Shown piece by piece: positions 17,736-26,492 of a DNA stretch of 39,952 bases (its first letter is position 1; the number at the start of each line of letters is the position of its first letter). A program made the position numbers and the translations under genes. Source of the DNA: Acaryochloris sp. IP29b_bin.148. GTDB taxonomy: Bacteria > Cyanobacteriota > Cyanobacteriia > Thermosynechococcales > Thermosynechococcaceae. The notes under the pieces were generated by a model, which was given only the letters and a program-made list of their open reading frames with translations, searched no databases and was not told the origin of the DNA. The stretch spans positions 1 through 39,952 of the forward strand of contig NZ_JANQOY010000229.1 of NCBI RefSeq assembly GCF_028285565.1. The letters run 5' to 3'.

Positions 17736-18703
17736 GTGGGCTCTTCTCCTATCACGCAAATGGGCTTAGTTCCCACAATCGTGCGATGACGTGGATCGCT
17801 GGCGGTGGTGGTTTGATGCTTAAAACCAGCGGTCACTAGAGCAGATTCCACATCAAAGGTATAGTAATCGTCACTCCAAGGTTCAGTGCTCTTCATTAGC
17901 GTAAATAGAGCGGGGGGCAGATTTTGGATCACCGGTGACTTGGGGTTATTGTCGACCAAGGCAATACATCCTCCAGGCCGCAGAAGCCGAAAAGACTCTG
18001 CAAAAATGTCTTGGGTAATCTGCCGAGGGAGTTCGTGAATCACGAATTGGAGGGTAATTAAATCAAACGACTGATCCGCCAACCCCGTATCCTCTGCTTT
18101 GGCATGAAGCCAGTTAATCTCTCGGTTAACGTCTCGTTCCCGAGCGACTGACAACATATAGGGAGACAGATCTAACCCGGTGGTGTGCACGGAGACCGGT
18201 TGGATGGACTGATAGTAACGATGAAGGGTAAAGGTGGAAATTCCCACCGAACACCCCATATCTAGAACATCTGTGACAACCGAAGGACCATTATCAGCCA
18301 GGACTTGATGGAAGCTGGCACGCAACCGCTGCTGAGCAGTATCCCAAGTAAGGTCGTCCTGTGGCCAAACTCTTAAAGCCATCGCATAGGTCGCGGATTC
18401 AGCCTCAAAGGCCGCCGGCCAGCACAAATTCCCCTGCTCATAGGCGTGAAAAGGAACTTGATAGTAACTGGGATAGATGAGATTCGGATCGGTCATGGGA
18501 TCCAAATGGTCCTTGACATTGGAGGACTCTAGAATTTTGTAAGCCTGGCGCCAGGGAACGCCGTTTTTCTCGGCTGTTTTAATTAATACCTGTCTAGCTT
18601 GCTGCTTCATCACAGCGTAAATTGGCTTTGTTTGGATCAGGAGATTGACTAATTTCGACAGCCAGTCTTCTCCAGCCCAGTCTGGCTTAAGTTTAGTCGT
18701 CAT
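17732..18703 (-). CDS. Class I SAM-dependent methyltransferase
   Basis: A 323-residue protein when started at the ATG at 18703. The longer frame starts with TTG at 18769 and adds a low-quality leader. The first 130 residues are a helical family-specific region (including DPNLIYPSYYQVPFHAYEQG). A Rossmann methyltransferase domain follows: motif I VLDMGCSVGISTF, acidic loop GLDLSPYML, motif IV FDLITLQFVIHE and RLLRPGGCIALVD. The fold is clear but the substrate is not. Similar two-part methyltransferases occur in cyanobacteria and chloroplasts. It is convergent with cysS and shares four bases with it. Confidence 0.8.
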   Translation of the reverse strand: MTTKLKPDWAGEDWLSKLVNLLIQTKPIYAVMKQQARQVLIKTAEKNGVPWRQAYKILESSNVKDHLDPMTDPNLIYPSYYQVPFHAYEQGNLCWPAAFEAESATYAMALRVWPQDDLTWDTAQQRLRASFHQVLADNGPSVVTDVLDMGCSVGISTFTLHRYYQSIQPVSVHTTGLDLSPYMLSVARERDVNREINWLHAKAEDTGLADQSFDLITLQFVIHELPRQITQDIFAESFRLLRPGGCIALVDNNPKSPVIQNLPPALFTLMKSTEPWSDDYYTFDVESALVTAGFKHQTTTASDPRHRTIVGTKPICVIGEEPT

Positions 18704-19382
18704 AATCAGAATCGCGGCGCAGGGTGGACCCTCATTGTAGGGGGGGAAGTGAGCCAAAGTATAGAGCAATGGGTCTAAAACAGGCGCTCAAAACTCGCAT
18801 TTAGCTGAAACTGCACAGGTCGCTCGCTCATGGTTGAATCGTACGATTGGGTATGCCGAGGCTATACGACCAAGGGGACATTCAGAACGCTAAATTCTGA
18901 TATTTAGACAGCGTTATTTCACAACTTTAAGGGAAACTCCTTCAGCGTTCCAAAATCACTCAACTATTTTTCCTTAGTTCAGAAAAATGTTTAATTTTTG
19001 GGGTCAATCTGGGAATGATCCGTATGAGCACAGCCCCGGTGTGGGATTATTCATCACTTCAAAAATAATGGCGTTAGAATCGTTGCTATAGACTGGGAGT
19101 AATTTCGACCAATCACGTTCTCAGGCTTGCTTAGATGCCCCATTGTTCAACGCTCATCCATCAAGAGGAGATAGCTCTGTCGTTGATTAGGCGGCAAGGT
19201 CCTTACGCTCTGTCTAACGTTCATTAGAGGCAGATGGATATAGCAGACGCTAGGAATGGCCGTCCCTCGCCAAGTTCCGTATAAGGGTAAAGTGACTCAA
19301 GATCGCCTTTCTCCTGCCATAAATTTTTGTCTATTCACTGCTTTTTTGTTTATTCACTGCTATTGATAACGGCCAAAATCTT
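18704..19382. other. Long intergenic region upstream of the FHA-PAS-GGDEF-EAL gene
   Basis: About 680 bases between divergent genes with no convincing coding frame, tRNA or known riboswitch. It contains a short hairpin (TCAGAA, seven-base loop, TTCTGA, near 18882-18900) and a 19-base tandem repeat immediately before the downstream gene. It presumably holds both promoters and perhaps a long 5' leader. Confidence 0.45.
19324..19361 (+). repeat. 19-bp tandem direct repeat before the GGDEF-EAL gene
   Basis: Two exactly abutting 19-base copies of TTTTTGTYTATTCACTGCT (19324-19342 and 19343-19361), differing only at one C/T position. They end 21 bases before the GTG start, where a promoter or mRNA leader would lie, so they could be paired regulator sites or a slippage-prone tract. 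Confidence 0.75.
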
Positions 19383-21971
19383 GTGCAAGACTCAACCCCC
19401 ACTGGAATAGATGTGATGCCAGGAGACATTACTTCTCCCACGCTGCAAGAGACTTCAAGCCATTCTCCAGAGGTGAGACAATCTAGCCAAGATCCGTCGG
19501 TCAAGCGAAAAAATCGGGCTCATCATTTGCTGGTCGTCAAGGAAGGAGATCATCAACAGACCATCGTTTTAGAAGCAGCAACCTATTCGGTGGGTCGTCA
19601 TCCTGCCAATTCGATCGTGCTCAATGCGGGCACTGTATCCCGCCAGCATGCGCTGCTCCTTCGTATCCATGAACCTAAAACGGGCAACCACTTTTTTCGG
19701 ATTATTGACGGCAATATTCAGGGTAGGCGCAGCCGCAATGGTCTTTGGATCAATGGTAAACGCCGATTTTCCCATGATCTAAAGGACCAGGAAGTGATTG
19801 CCTTTGGTGAAGATATTGAGGCCACCTATCACCTGGTCACAGGGACTACAGAGGACTACGAGGGGGATGAGCTGTTGGTGGCTCATGCCTCAGCGTCCTC
19901 GATCACCTCTACGCCAGCCACCCGGCCCCTGATCCCCTCTGATACAGAGTTACGTAATTTAGGAGAAGCGGCGCTGGTGCGGCTGTCTTCTTTTCCTGAG
20001 TTAATGCCTCATCCCATTATTGAAACAGACTTTAGTGGCAGTATTACCTATATCAATCCAGCTGCGGTCGCTCAGTTTCCAGATATTTTGGAGTCCAACC
20101 ACCATCCACTTCTCCAAGGGTTTCTGACGGAAATCAAACAAGCTCACAATCAGTACTTTATTCGGGAAGTCCATGTTTGCGATCGCGTCTTTGAACAATC
20201 CATTCACTGTATGCCCGAAAGCCAGGTTATTCGCAGTTACTTAGTGGACATTACCCAACGCAAACGAGCGGAAGAAATCCTGAGAGAAAGTGAAGAACGA
20301 TATGCAGCCGCAGCCAGAGGCGCTAACGATGGGCTTTGGGATTGGCATTTACGGTCCAATCAGGTGTACTATTCCCCCCGTTGGAAATCCATGATTGGCT
20401 ATGAAGATGATGAGATTAGCGACCACTGTGAAGAATGGTTAGATCGGATTCATCCTGAGGATCGCGATCGTCTCAAGCAAGAATTATCCCTCCACCTGAA
20501 CAATGAAACCGCTCACTTTCAGAGTGAGTTTCGCTTGCAGCATAAAAACGGTGAGTATCGTTGGTTTCGGAGTCGGGGAATGGCTCTCCGCGATCCAGAC
20601 CATCAGCCTTACCGGATTGCAGGGTCCCAGACCGATATTACGGAATATTATTTGGCGAGAGAGCAGTTGGTCCATGATGCCCTGCATGACGCGCTCACCC
20701 ATTTGCCCAATCGAATCCTATTTATGGATCGTCTGGCCCAGGCACTCAAACAATATCATCGGCATCCCCAGGAACAGTTTGCCATTTTATTTTTGGATCT
20801 GGACCGCTTTAAAATCATTAACGATAGTTTGGGGCATATGATTGGCGACCGCCTACTGATTGAGGTGAGTAAGCGGTTACAAACTTGTCTACGAGAAGAA
20901 GACACCGTGGCTCGCCTGGGTGGCGATGAATTCGTCATTTTGCTGAACACCATCCAAAATCGAGAGCATGTTGTCTTGACCGCTAAGCGAATTCAGCAAC
21001 AGCTCAAGTTAGGATTTGTGATTGAAGGGCACGAAATTTTCACCGGCACCAGCATTGGGATTGCTCTGAGTGATACGGAGTATCAACATCCAGAGGAACT
21101 GCTAAGAGACGCAGATACGGCGATGTACCGGGCCAAAAACCTAGGCAAGAGTCGGTACGAGATTTTTAGCAGCAGCATGCGCTCTCAAGTTCTAGCCTTA
21201 TCCCAGTTAGAAAATGATCTGCGACGAGCCATTGAACGGCAAGAGTTTCAGCTTTTTTATCAGCCCATTGTTTCTTTAGAGAGCCAAGCCCTGGTAGGGC
21301 TAGAGGCTTTAGTCCGTTGGCATCATCCTGAACGAGGTTTGATTCTCCCCTCTGAGTTTGTGCCCATGGCGGAAGAAGCCGGGCTGATTATCCCGTTAGG
21401 GTGGTGGGTTTTAGCAGAAGCCTGCCAGCAAATGCAGACTTGGCAAAAACACTACGATTTAGCTGCGAACCTCCAACTCAACGTCAATATTTCTAGTCGT
21501 CAATTTTCGCAACCCAATTTTGTCAAAAAGATTCACAGCATCTTAGCCGAAGCCAATCTGCCCTGCCCCCAATTAAAACTGGAGATTACGGAAGGGGTAC
21601 TAATGGATCATGTCTCCGATGTGGCCGACAAACTGGAAGCCATTAAGACATTAGGCATCAAGCTGGGGATTGATGATTTTGGGACAGGCTATTCTTCGCT
21701 GAACTACTTAAATGCCTTCCCCGTAGACACATTAAAGATTGACCGCTCCTTTGTGAAACGGATGGATTCTGAAGAAGGCTTTGAAATCGTCAAAACTATC
21801 GTTACGCTAGCCCATAACTTGCATATGGATGTGGTAGCGGAAGGGGTTGAATCGCCTAAGCAGGCCCAGGAACTCACCCAAATGAATTGCGAATATGCTC
21901 AAGGCTATCTATTTGCGAAGCCTACCAACACTCAAGCAATGGAACAGTTTCTCCTGTCGTATACTCATTAG
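19383..21971 (+). CDS. FHA-PAS-PAS-GGDEF-EAL cyclic-di-GMP signalling protein
   Basis: A soluble 862-residue protein. An N-terminal FHA domain (about 45-155, with YSVGRHPANSIVL and VSRQHALL) binds phosphothreonine. Two PAS domains follow (about 200-295 and 300-425). A diguanylate cyclase domain has an intact GGDEF at 513-517, preceded by the allosteric I-site REED. A phosphodiesterase domain starts with EAL at 641-643 and keeps the ITEGVL, IDDFGTGYSSL and VAEGVES motifs. Both catalytic domains therefore look active, and the sensors decide the net sign. FHA at the front suggests input from a Ser/Thr kinase, which is not encoded nearby. The start is GTG with no clear ribosome-binding site. It is convergent with the next gene, three bases apart. 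Confidence 0.92.
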   Translation: MQDSTPTGIDVMPGDITSPTLQETSSHSPEVRQSSQDPSVKRKNRAHHLLVVKEGDHQQTIVLEAATYSVGRHPANSIVLNAGTVSRQHALLLRIHEPKTGNHFFRIIDGNIQGRRSRNGLWINGKRRFSHDLKDQEVIAFGEDIEATYHLVTGTTEDYEGDELLVAHASASSITSTPATRPLIPSDTELRNLGEAALVRLSSFPELMPHPIIETDFSGSITYINPAAVAQFPDILESNHHPLLQGFLTEIKQAHNQYFIREVHVCDRVFEQSIHCMPESQVIRSYLVDITQRKRAEEILRESEERYAAAARGANDGLWDWHLRSNQVYYSPRWKSMIGYEDDEISDHCEEWLDRIHPEDRDRLKQELSLHLNNETAHFQSEFRLQHKNGEYRWFRSRGMALRDPDHQPYRIAGSQTDITEYYLAREQLVHDALHDALTHLPNRILFMDRLAQALKQYHRHPQEQFAILFLDLDRFKIINDSLGHMIGDRLLIEVSKRLQTCLREEDTVARLGGDEFVILLNTIQNREHVVLTAKRIQQQLKLGFVIEGHEIFTGTSIGIALSDTEYQHPEELLRDADTAMYRAKNLGKSRYEIFSSSMRSQVLALSQLENDLRRAIERQEFQLFYQPIVSLESQALVGLEALVRWHHPERGLILPSEFVPMAEEAGLIIPLGWWVLAEACQQMQTWQKHYDLAANLQLNVNISSRQFSQPNFVKKIHSILAEANLPCPQLKLEITEGVLMDHVSDVADKLEAIKTLGIKLGIDDFGTGYSSLNYLNAFPVDTLKIDRSFVKRMDSEEGFEIVKTIVTLAHNLHMDVVAEGVESPKQAQELTQMNCEYAQGYLFAKPTNTQAMEQFLLSYTH

Positions 21972-21974
21972 CCA

Positions 21975-22880
21975 TCACTTTTCTAGAGACTGTAAATAGG
22001 GCTGAGGGTCATGGGCAACCCACCCTAAACTGGAACGATAGCGAACTTCAAAGCGCAGCGAGGCAGGTGCCACCGCACCGACGGTACCGAGTTGAGTCCC
22101 GGTTTGCACCGATTGACCTGCCTGGACACTGAGTTTACCTAAACGACCGTATCGCGTCTGCCGTCCTTGCGTATGACGAATAATCACGAGTTGACCGGAC
22201 GGACCTCGCTTCCCCGCGAACACAACGGTTCCTGGACTGACGGCATAGACGGGGGTACCTGTACTAGCACCCAAGTCAACCCCACTGTAAAACTGCATTT
22301 TGCGCGTGTCAGGATTGAGCCGCCAACCATAGGTACCAATCACGGGAACGGGTTGGGGGAGCGGATAGCGATCCTGTCTATCCACCAATCGTGAGGGTTT
22401 AGCTGCATCCCCCACAGACCGCAGTGGTGCAATCCCTGTGGGTCGTGAATTAATGCTGGGCGACCAGCTCACCCCAGGGACAAAAGCAACCTTGGGCGAT
22501 AACTGACAACCATTTAACTCAAACAAAACCTCCGTATTGACTTGATAGGCTCGCGCCACGGCCTTGAGGGTTTGTCCGGCAGGGATGGCGACGAAAATGC
22601 CGTTGTAGGGGGGGACAACAATATTAGCCCCTGTCCTGACATGTCCCTGTCGCAATTGGGGATTGATCCCTTTAAGAGTGGCGGACGTAACCCCATACCG
22701 TTGGGCAATACTGGCTAACGATTCTCCTGGCTGTGCCCGATGTCGAATTAAGCGAGATAGAACGGATGCCGGACAAAGCCGCTGGGGTTGAGGAGAAGAC
22801 TGGGCATGAACTGCCAATATCCTGGCACCCAATGCCCAAGGTATGATTGCCAGCAGATGGCAAATGTTTGGTCTGACCAT
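21975..22880 (-). CDS. LysM protein with catalytically degenerate M23 domain
   Basis: A 302-residue exported protein: signal peptide (MVRPNICHLLAIIPWALG, then HAQSS), two LysM-like units (about 45-90 and 95-145) and a C-terminal LytM/M23 fold. The zinc-binding residues are gone. Y198 replaces the first His of HxxxD (only D202 remains), R246 stands where YGHL has His, and S274-L-R276 replaces HLH. It should bind peptidoglycan without cutting it, as in EnvC/NlpD-type activators of amidases. The ATG at 22880 with GGGGA three bases upstream is preferred over the long frame reaching into the divergent protease gene. The intact M23 enzyme at 11494-12753 is a useful contrast. Confidence 0.85.
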   Translation of the reverse strand: MVRPNICHLLAIIPWALGARILAVHAQSSPQPQRLCPASVLSRLIRHRAQPGESLASIAQRYGVTSATLKGINPQLRQGHVRTGANIVVPPYNGIFVAIPAGQTLKAVARAYQVNTEVLFELNGCQLSPKVAFVPGVSWSPSINSRPTGIAPLRSVGDAAKPSRLVDRQDRYPLPQPVPVIGTYGWRLNPDTRKMQFYSGVDLGASTGTPVYAVSPGTVVFAGKRGPSGQLVIIRHTQGRQTRYGRLGKLSVQAGQSVQTGTQLGTVGAVAPASLRFEVRYRSSLGWVAHDPQPYLQSLEK

Positions 22881-22955
22881 GATTCCCCGAGACTCCCAGG
22901 TTAGAGTGGAGTAGAAAACAACAATAGCGTTTTGATGCCGCCTAGTCCTACGATA

Positions 22956-24113
22956 ATGCAGCGATCCCTTCAGCATCTAGTTTTTCCTCTCTTCGTTGGA
23001 GGTATCTTGCTCCAAACAGGATGTAATCGATCTTCCCAAACCACTCAAGATCCTCAAAAAGCACCTGAAATACCTGCTGCAGAAATTGCCAGTCGCTCTC
23101 AGATTAGCTCCAATTTAATTGTCAAAATGGTTGATCAAGTTGGGCCATCGGTGGTGCAAATTAATGCGGCACGCAACTCAAAGGCCCCATGGTCTGGCCC
23201 CTTTGAAGGCCCGGGTAGTCGGCGTGATCAGGGCACTGGCTCAGGATTTATCTTTGATGAAAAAGGCTTGATTCTCACCAATGCCCATGTGGTTGAGGAT
23301 GCCGATGAAGTCACGGTTGTGCTCAAGGATGGTCAGCAGTTTCCGGGGACTGTGGAGGGAGCGGATCCACTCACCGACATTGCGGTGATCAAAATAGAGG
23401 CTCAGAAGTCTTTACCGGCTCTGACCCTTGGGGATTCGGATGCTCTACAAGCGGGGGATTGGGCGATCGCAATTGGCAATCCCTTGGGACTGAACAATAC
23501 CGTAACGATGGGGATTATTAGCGCCACAGATCGGGCCAGTGCTAAACTGGGTGCCCCCGATCAGCGCGTTAACTTTATTCAAACCGATGCTGCCATCAAT
23601 CCTGGTAATTCCGGTGGCCCCTTACTCAATCTTAAGGGAGAGGTGATTGGGATTAATACGGCCATTATTCGCGAGTCACAAGCTTCTGGTGTGGAGGCAC
23701 AGGGGCTAGGGTTTGCCATTCCCGTCAAAATTGCCGCCCGGATTAGTCAGCAGATTCTCAAGGAGGGGCAAGTGGCCCACCCCTATTTGGGAATTCGCAT
23801 GATCAGTATCTCGGAACAAACAAAGGAGCTGTTGCAAGAAGAGACCGACTTACAAGTTCAGCAAGATAAAGGTGTGCTAGTCGTCGATGTCGTTTCTGAT
23901 TCCCCCGCAGCAGCGGCTGAGTTAAAACCGGGTGATGTGATTGTGCAAATTGGTAAAACTCAAATTGACAATACGGAGCAATTGCAACAGCTCCTCCAGT
24001 CCGTAACCCCTGGTGATCAGCTGTCGTTAACTATCATGCGCAAGAATCAGCAGCGTCAAGCCCAATTGAAGGTGGGGACGCTTAATCCTGATACCTTCTC
24101 TCGACGGTCTTAA
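22956..24113 (+). CDS. HtrA/Deg-type periplasmic serine protease
   Basis: Envelope quality-control protease of the HhoA/HhoB/HtrA group. A signal sequence (LVFPLFVGGILLQTGC) is followed by a low-complexity spacer, a trypsin-like domain and one PDZ domain. The catalytic triad is visible: His in LTNAHVVED, Asp in PLTDIAVIKI and Ser in NPGNSGGPLLN. The PDZ domain covers roughly the last 105 residues. The Cys after the hydrophobic stretch might be lipidated, but the residue three positions before it is Gln, which fits the lipobox poorly. I take the ATG at 22956 as start; ATG 22935 and TTG 22932 are in frame upstream. rarA begins 11 bases after the stop. Confidence 0.92.
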   Translation: MQRSLQHLVFPLFVGGILLQTGCNRSSQTTQDPQKAPEIPAAEIASRSQISSNLIVKMVDQVGPSVVQINAARNSKAPWSGPFEGPGSRRDQGTGSGFIFDEKGLILTNAHVVEDADEVTVVLKDGQQFPGTVEGADPLTDIAVIKIEAQKSLPALTLGDSDALQAGDWAIAIGNPLGLNNTVTMGIISATDRASAKLGAPDQRVNFIQTDAAINPGNSGGPLLNLKGEVIGINTAIIRESQASGVEAQGLGFAIPVKIAARISQQILKEGQVAHPYLGIRMISISEQTKELLQEETDLQVQQDKGVLVVDVVSDSPAAAAELKPGDVIVQIGKTQIDNTEQLQQLLQSVTPGDQLSLTIMRKNQQRQAQLKVGTLNPDTFSRRS

Positions 24114-24124
24114 ACACTAGGGCG

Positions 24125-26347
24125 ATGGATTTATTTGAGCAGCATCGTCAACAGCTACTAGAAACGGAAGCACCTCTCGCGGCACGTTTACGTCCCCGCA
24201 CGTTGGATGAGTTTGTGGGTCAAGATGAGATTGTCGGTCCAGGACGTCTCTTACGACGGGCGATTCAAGCCGATCAGCTCTCGTCACTGATCTTCTATGG
24301 TCCTCCCGGTACGGGCAAAACCACCTTAGCCCAGATTATCGCCAACACCACTCAGGCCCATTTTCTGGCCCTTAATGCAGTCTTAGCGGGCATCAAGGAT
24401 ATCCGTTCATCCGTCGATGAAGCCCAAGATCGGCGGGGTCAGTATGGTCAGCGCACCATTCTATTTGTCGATGAGGTGCATCGATTTAATAAGGCCCAAC
24501 AGGATGCCCTCTTGCCGTGGGTCGAAAATGGCACGGTCATTCTGATTGGGGCAACCACTGAAAATCCCTATTTTGAGGTCAATAAAGCGCTCGTCAGTCG
24601 ATCGCGTATTTTTCAGTTGCGATCGCTCACCCCAGACGACCTAAAACAGGTGTTAGATCGGGCACTGCAAGACAAATATTTTGGCTATGGCGATACGGCC
24701 ATCGAGCTGGAGGAGGCCGCCACCCACCACCTAATCAATGTAGCCAATGGTGATGCCCGAGCCTTGCTCAATGCTTTAGAACTTGCGATTGAAACCACCG
24801 AGCCGAACGACAATGGTGTCATTCCCATTACGCTAGCTGTCGCGGAAGCCTCGATTCAGCGGCGGGCCGTTCTCTACGACAAAGAGGGCGATGCCCATTT
24901 CGATACGATCAGCGCCTTTATTAAAAGCCTGCGTGGCTCCGATCCAGATGCCGCCCTCTACTGGCTTGCCCGCATGGTCTATGCCGGGGAAGATCCGCGC
25001 TTTATCTTTCGGCGGATGATTATTTTAGCCAGTGAAGATGTCGGGCTGGCGGATCCACAGGCGGTTGGCGTCGTCATAGCCTGTGCCCAAGCCTTTGATC
25101 GGGTGGGATTGCCGGAGGGCCAATACCCCCTCGCCCAAGCGGCCCTGTATCTATCGATGGCTCCTAAATCCAATAGCGTGTTGGCCTATTTTGATGCCTT
25201 AGGAGCCGTGGAAAAAGAACGAGAAGATGACGTTCCTAACCCCCTCAAGGACAGCAGTCGAGATCGTTATTCCTTTGGGCATGGGGCTAACTACAAATAT
25301 CCCCATGCCTATCGCGACCATTGGGTGGCCCAGCAATATTTGCCAGACAGTCTGCAAGGACAGATTTTCTATCAACCGTCGGATCAGGGGGGAGAAGCTG
25401 TACTGCAAGACCAGATTGCCCGCCAGCGGGAGGCCCAGCTTTCAGGACTCTCAGAATCAAGTCACCAAGACACGGTGAGCTTTGGTCCCAAAGATTCAAA
25501 AAAGGAACGGTGGTTACAGCGAACCCTCAGCCAAACCGGAGACCATGCGGCTTGGGTGCGCGATCGCATCTTTAGTTTCACCCCAATTCAACGCCACCAT
25601 GTGGTGCTGGAAGTCAACAGCCAGACGGGACTACTCACCTGGGAGGCCCTCCGACGAACCCCTGAAGGCAGTGTCTACACCCACGTTCCCACAGATAAAG
25701 TCGCTCAGACCCTAGACGCGCAAGCTAAAGCGCTTGCCGTCTTGCAACGACCGATCTTTTTAACCGGGCTGAGTTCAAACCTAGACAGTCTGATTCATAA
25801 CCATACCCCTGATCTCCAGTTTGACTGGATTTTAGGTCGGAACGCCTTTGCTAGTCAGATGCATCAAACGGATCAGTCTGCTGAAGACTTTGCCCAGCAA
25901 CTGATCCACCTTTTGAGGCCGCAGGGCCAGATGATTCTAGCCGAAACCCTACCTAAATATAGTCAACGAATTTGTGACTTGGTCAAGGCACAGGAGGTAA
26001 ACAAGGCTTTATATCAGCGTTGGCAAGCGGCTGAAGCGACTTTATATCAAGATGATCCGGGCAATAGGCAACTTACTTGGGATGAATCCGATCTCAGAGC
26101 GGCGTTTACCGATATACCGATCACCATCAACCTAGAGCAGACTTCCATACGTCTCTATATCACCCCTAAGCTAATGGATCGATGGTTCGCTAAGCACGGT
26201 GAGCGCCCTTCCTATGGGCAACGATTAAGCCAGCATTGCTCAGCGAAGGATGTCCAACAAATCCAGGCTTTATTATCCCAAAAGCTACTGCATCAAACGA
26301 TTCAGTGGCAAACTACGCTGGCCTTTGTCCATGTCCATCGTTCTTAA
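24125..26347 (+). CDS. rarA: RarA/MgsA AAA+ ATPase fused to a methyltransferase-like domain
   Basis: Residues 1-430 are the replication-associated recombination ATPase RarA (MgsA/WRNIP1 family), which acts at stalled replication forks. Walker A is GPPGTGKTT (GTGKTT at 62-67), Walker B FVDEVHRF has D116/E117, and the sensor 1 region is GATTEN. Cyanobacterial homologues commonly carry a second half, and here it spans about 450-740. That half has the spacing of a Rossmann methyltransferase: [20 protein letters not shown] at the motif I position, [10 protein letters not shown] at motif IV and [12 protein letters not shown]. The glycine-rich loop is eroded, so SAM binding is doubtful. The gene sits in a likely operon with the HtrA gene and 145 bases before the protelomerase-like gene. 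Confidence 0.92.
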   Translation: MDLFEQHRQQLLETEAPLAARLRPRTLDEFVGQDEIVGPGRLLRRAIQADQLSSLIFYGPPGTGKTTLAQIIANTTQAHFLALNAVLAGIKDIRSSVDEAQDRRGQYGQRTILFVDEVHRFNKAQQDALLPWVENGTVILIGATTENPYFEVNKALVSRSRIFQLRSLTPDDLKQVLDRALQDKYFGYGDTAIELEEAATHHLINVANGDARALLNALELAIETTEPNDNGVIPITLAVAEASIQRRAVLYDKEGDAHFDTISAFIKSLRGSDPDAALYWLARMVYAGEDPRFIFRRMIILASEDVGLADPQAVGVVIACAQAFDRVGLPEGQYPLAQAALYLSMAPKSNSVLAYFDALGAVEKEREDDVPNPLKDSSRDRYSFGHGANYKYPHAYRDHWVAQQYLPDSLQGQIFYQPSDQGGEAVLQDQIARQREAQLSGLSESSHQDTVSFGPKDSKKERWLQRTLSQTGDHAAWVRDRIFSFTPIQRHHVVLEVNSQTGLLTWEALRRTPEGSVYTHVPTDKVAQTLDAQAKALAVLQRPIFLTGLSSNLDSLIHNHTPDLQFDWILGRNAFASQMHQTDQSAEDFAQQLIHLLRPQGQMILAETLPKYSQRICDLVKAQEVNKALYQRWQAAEATLYQDDPGNRQLTWDESDLRAAFTDIPITINLEQTSIRLYITPKLMDRWFAKHGERPSYGQRLSQHCSAKDVQQIQALLSQKLLHQTIQWQTTLAFVHVHRS

Positions 26348-26492
26348 GCAACATCGTCGATGGCTTAGATTTGGCGCCATTACATAGGGGGTTGGACTTT
26401 TCGTAGCCAGGGCTGGGCCGCCAGACGACCATAAGTTGACCATCGCGTTAATTGGTATGTAATAATCATCGCAACCTGAACCCAGCAAATCT

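Noticed and set aside
26348..26492. Search for a hairpin-telomere palindrome upstream of the protelomerase-like gene
   Set aside because: Only very short symmetric pieces occur (CATCG-T-CGATG, GGCGCC). Nothing of the 26-base or larger size expected is visible, nor in 28605-28723.
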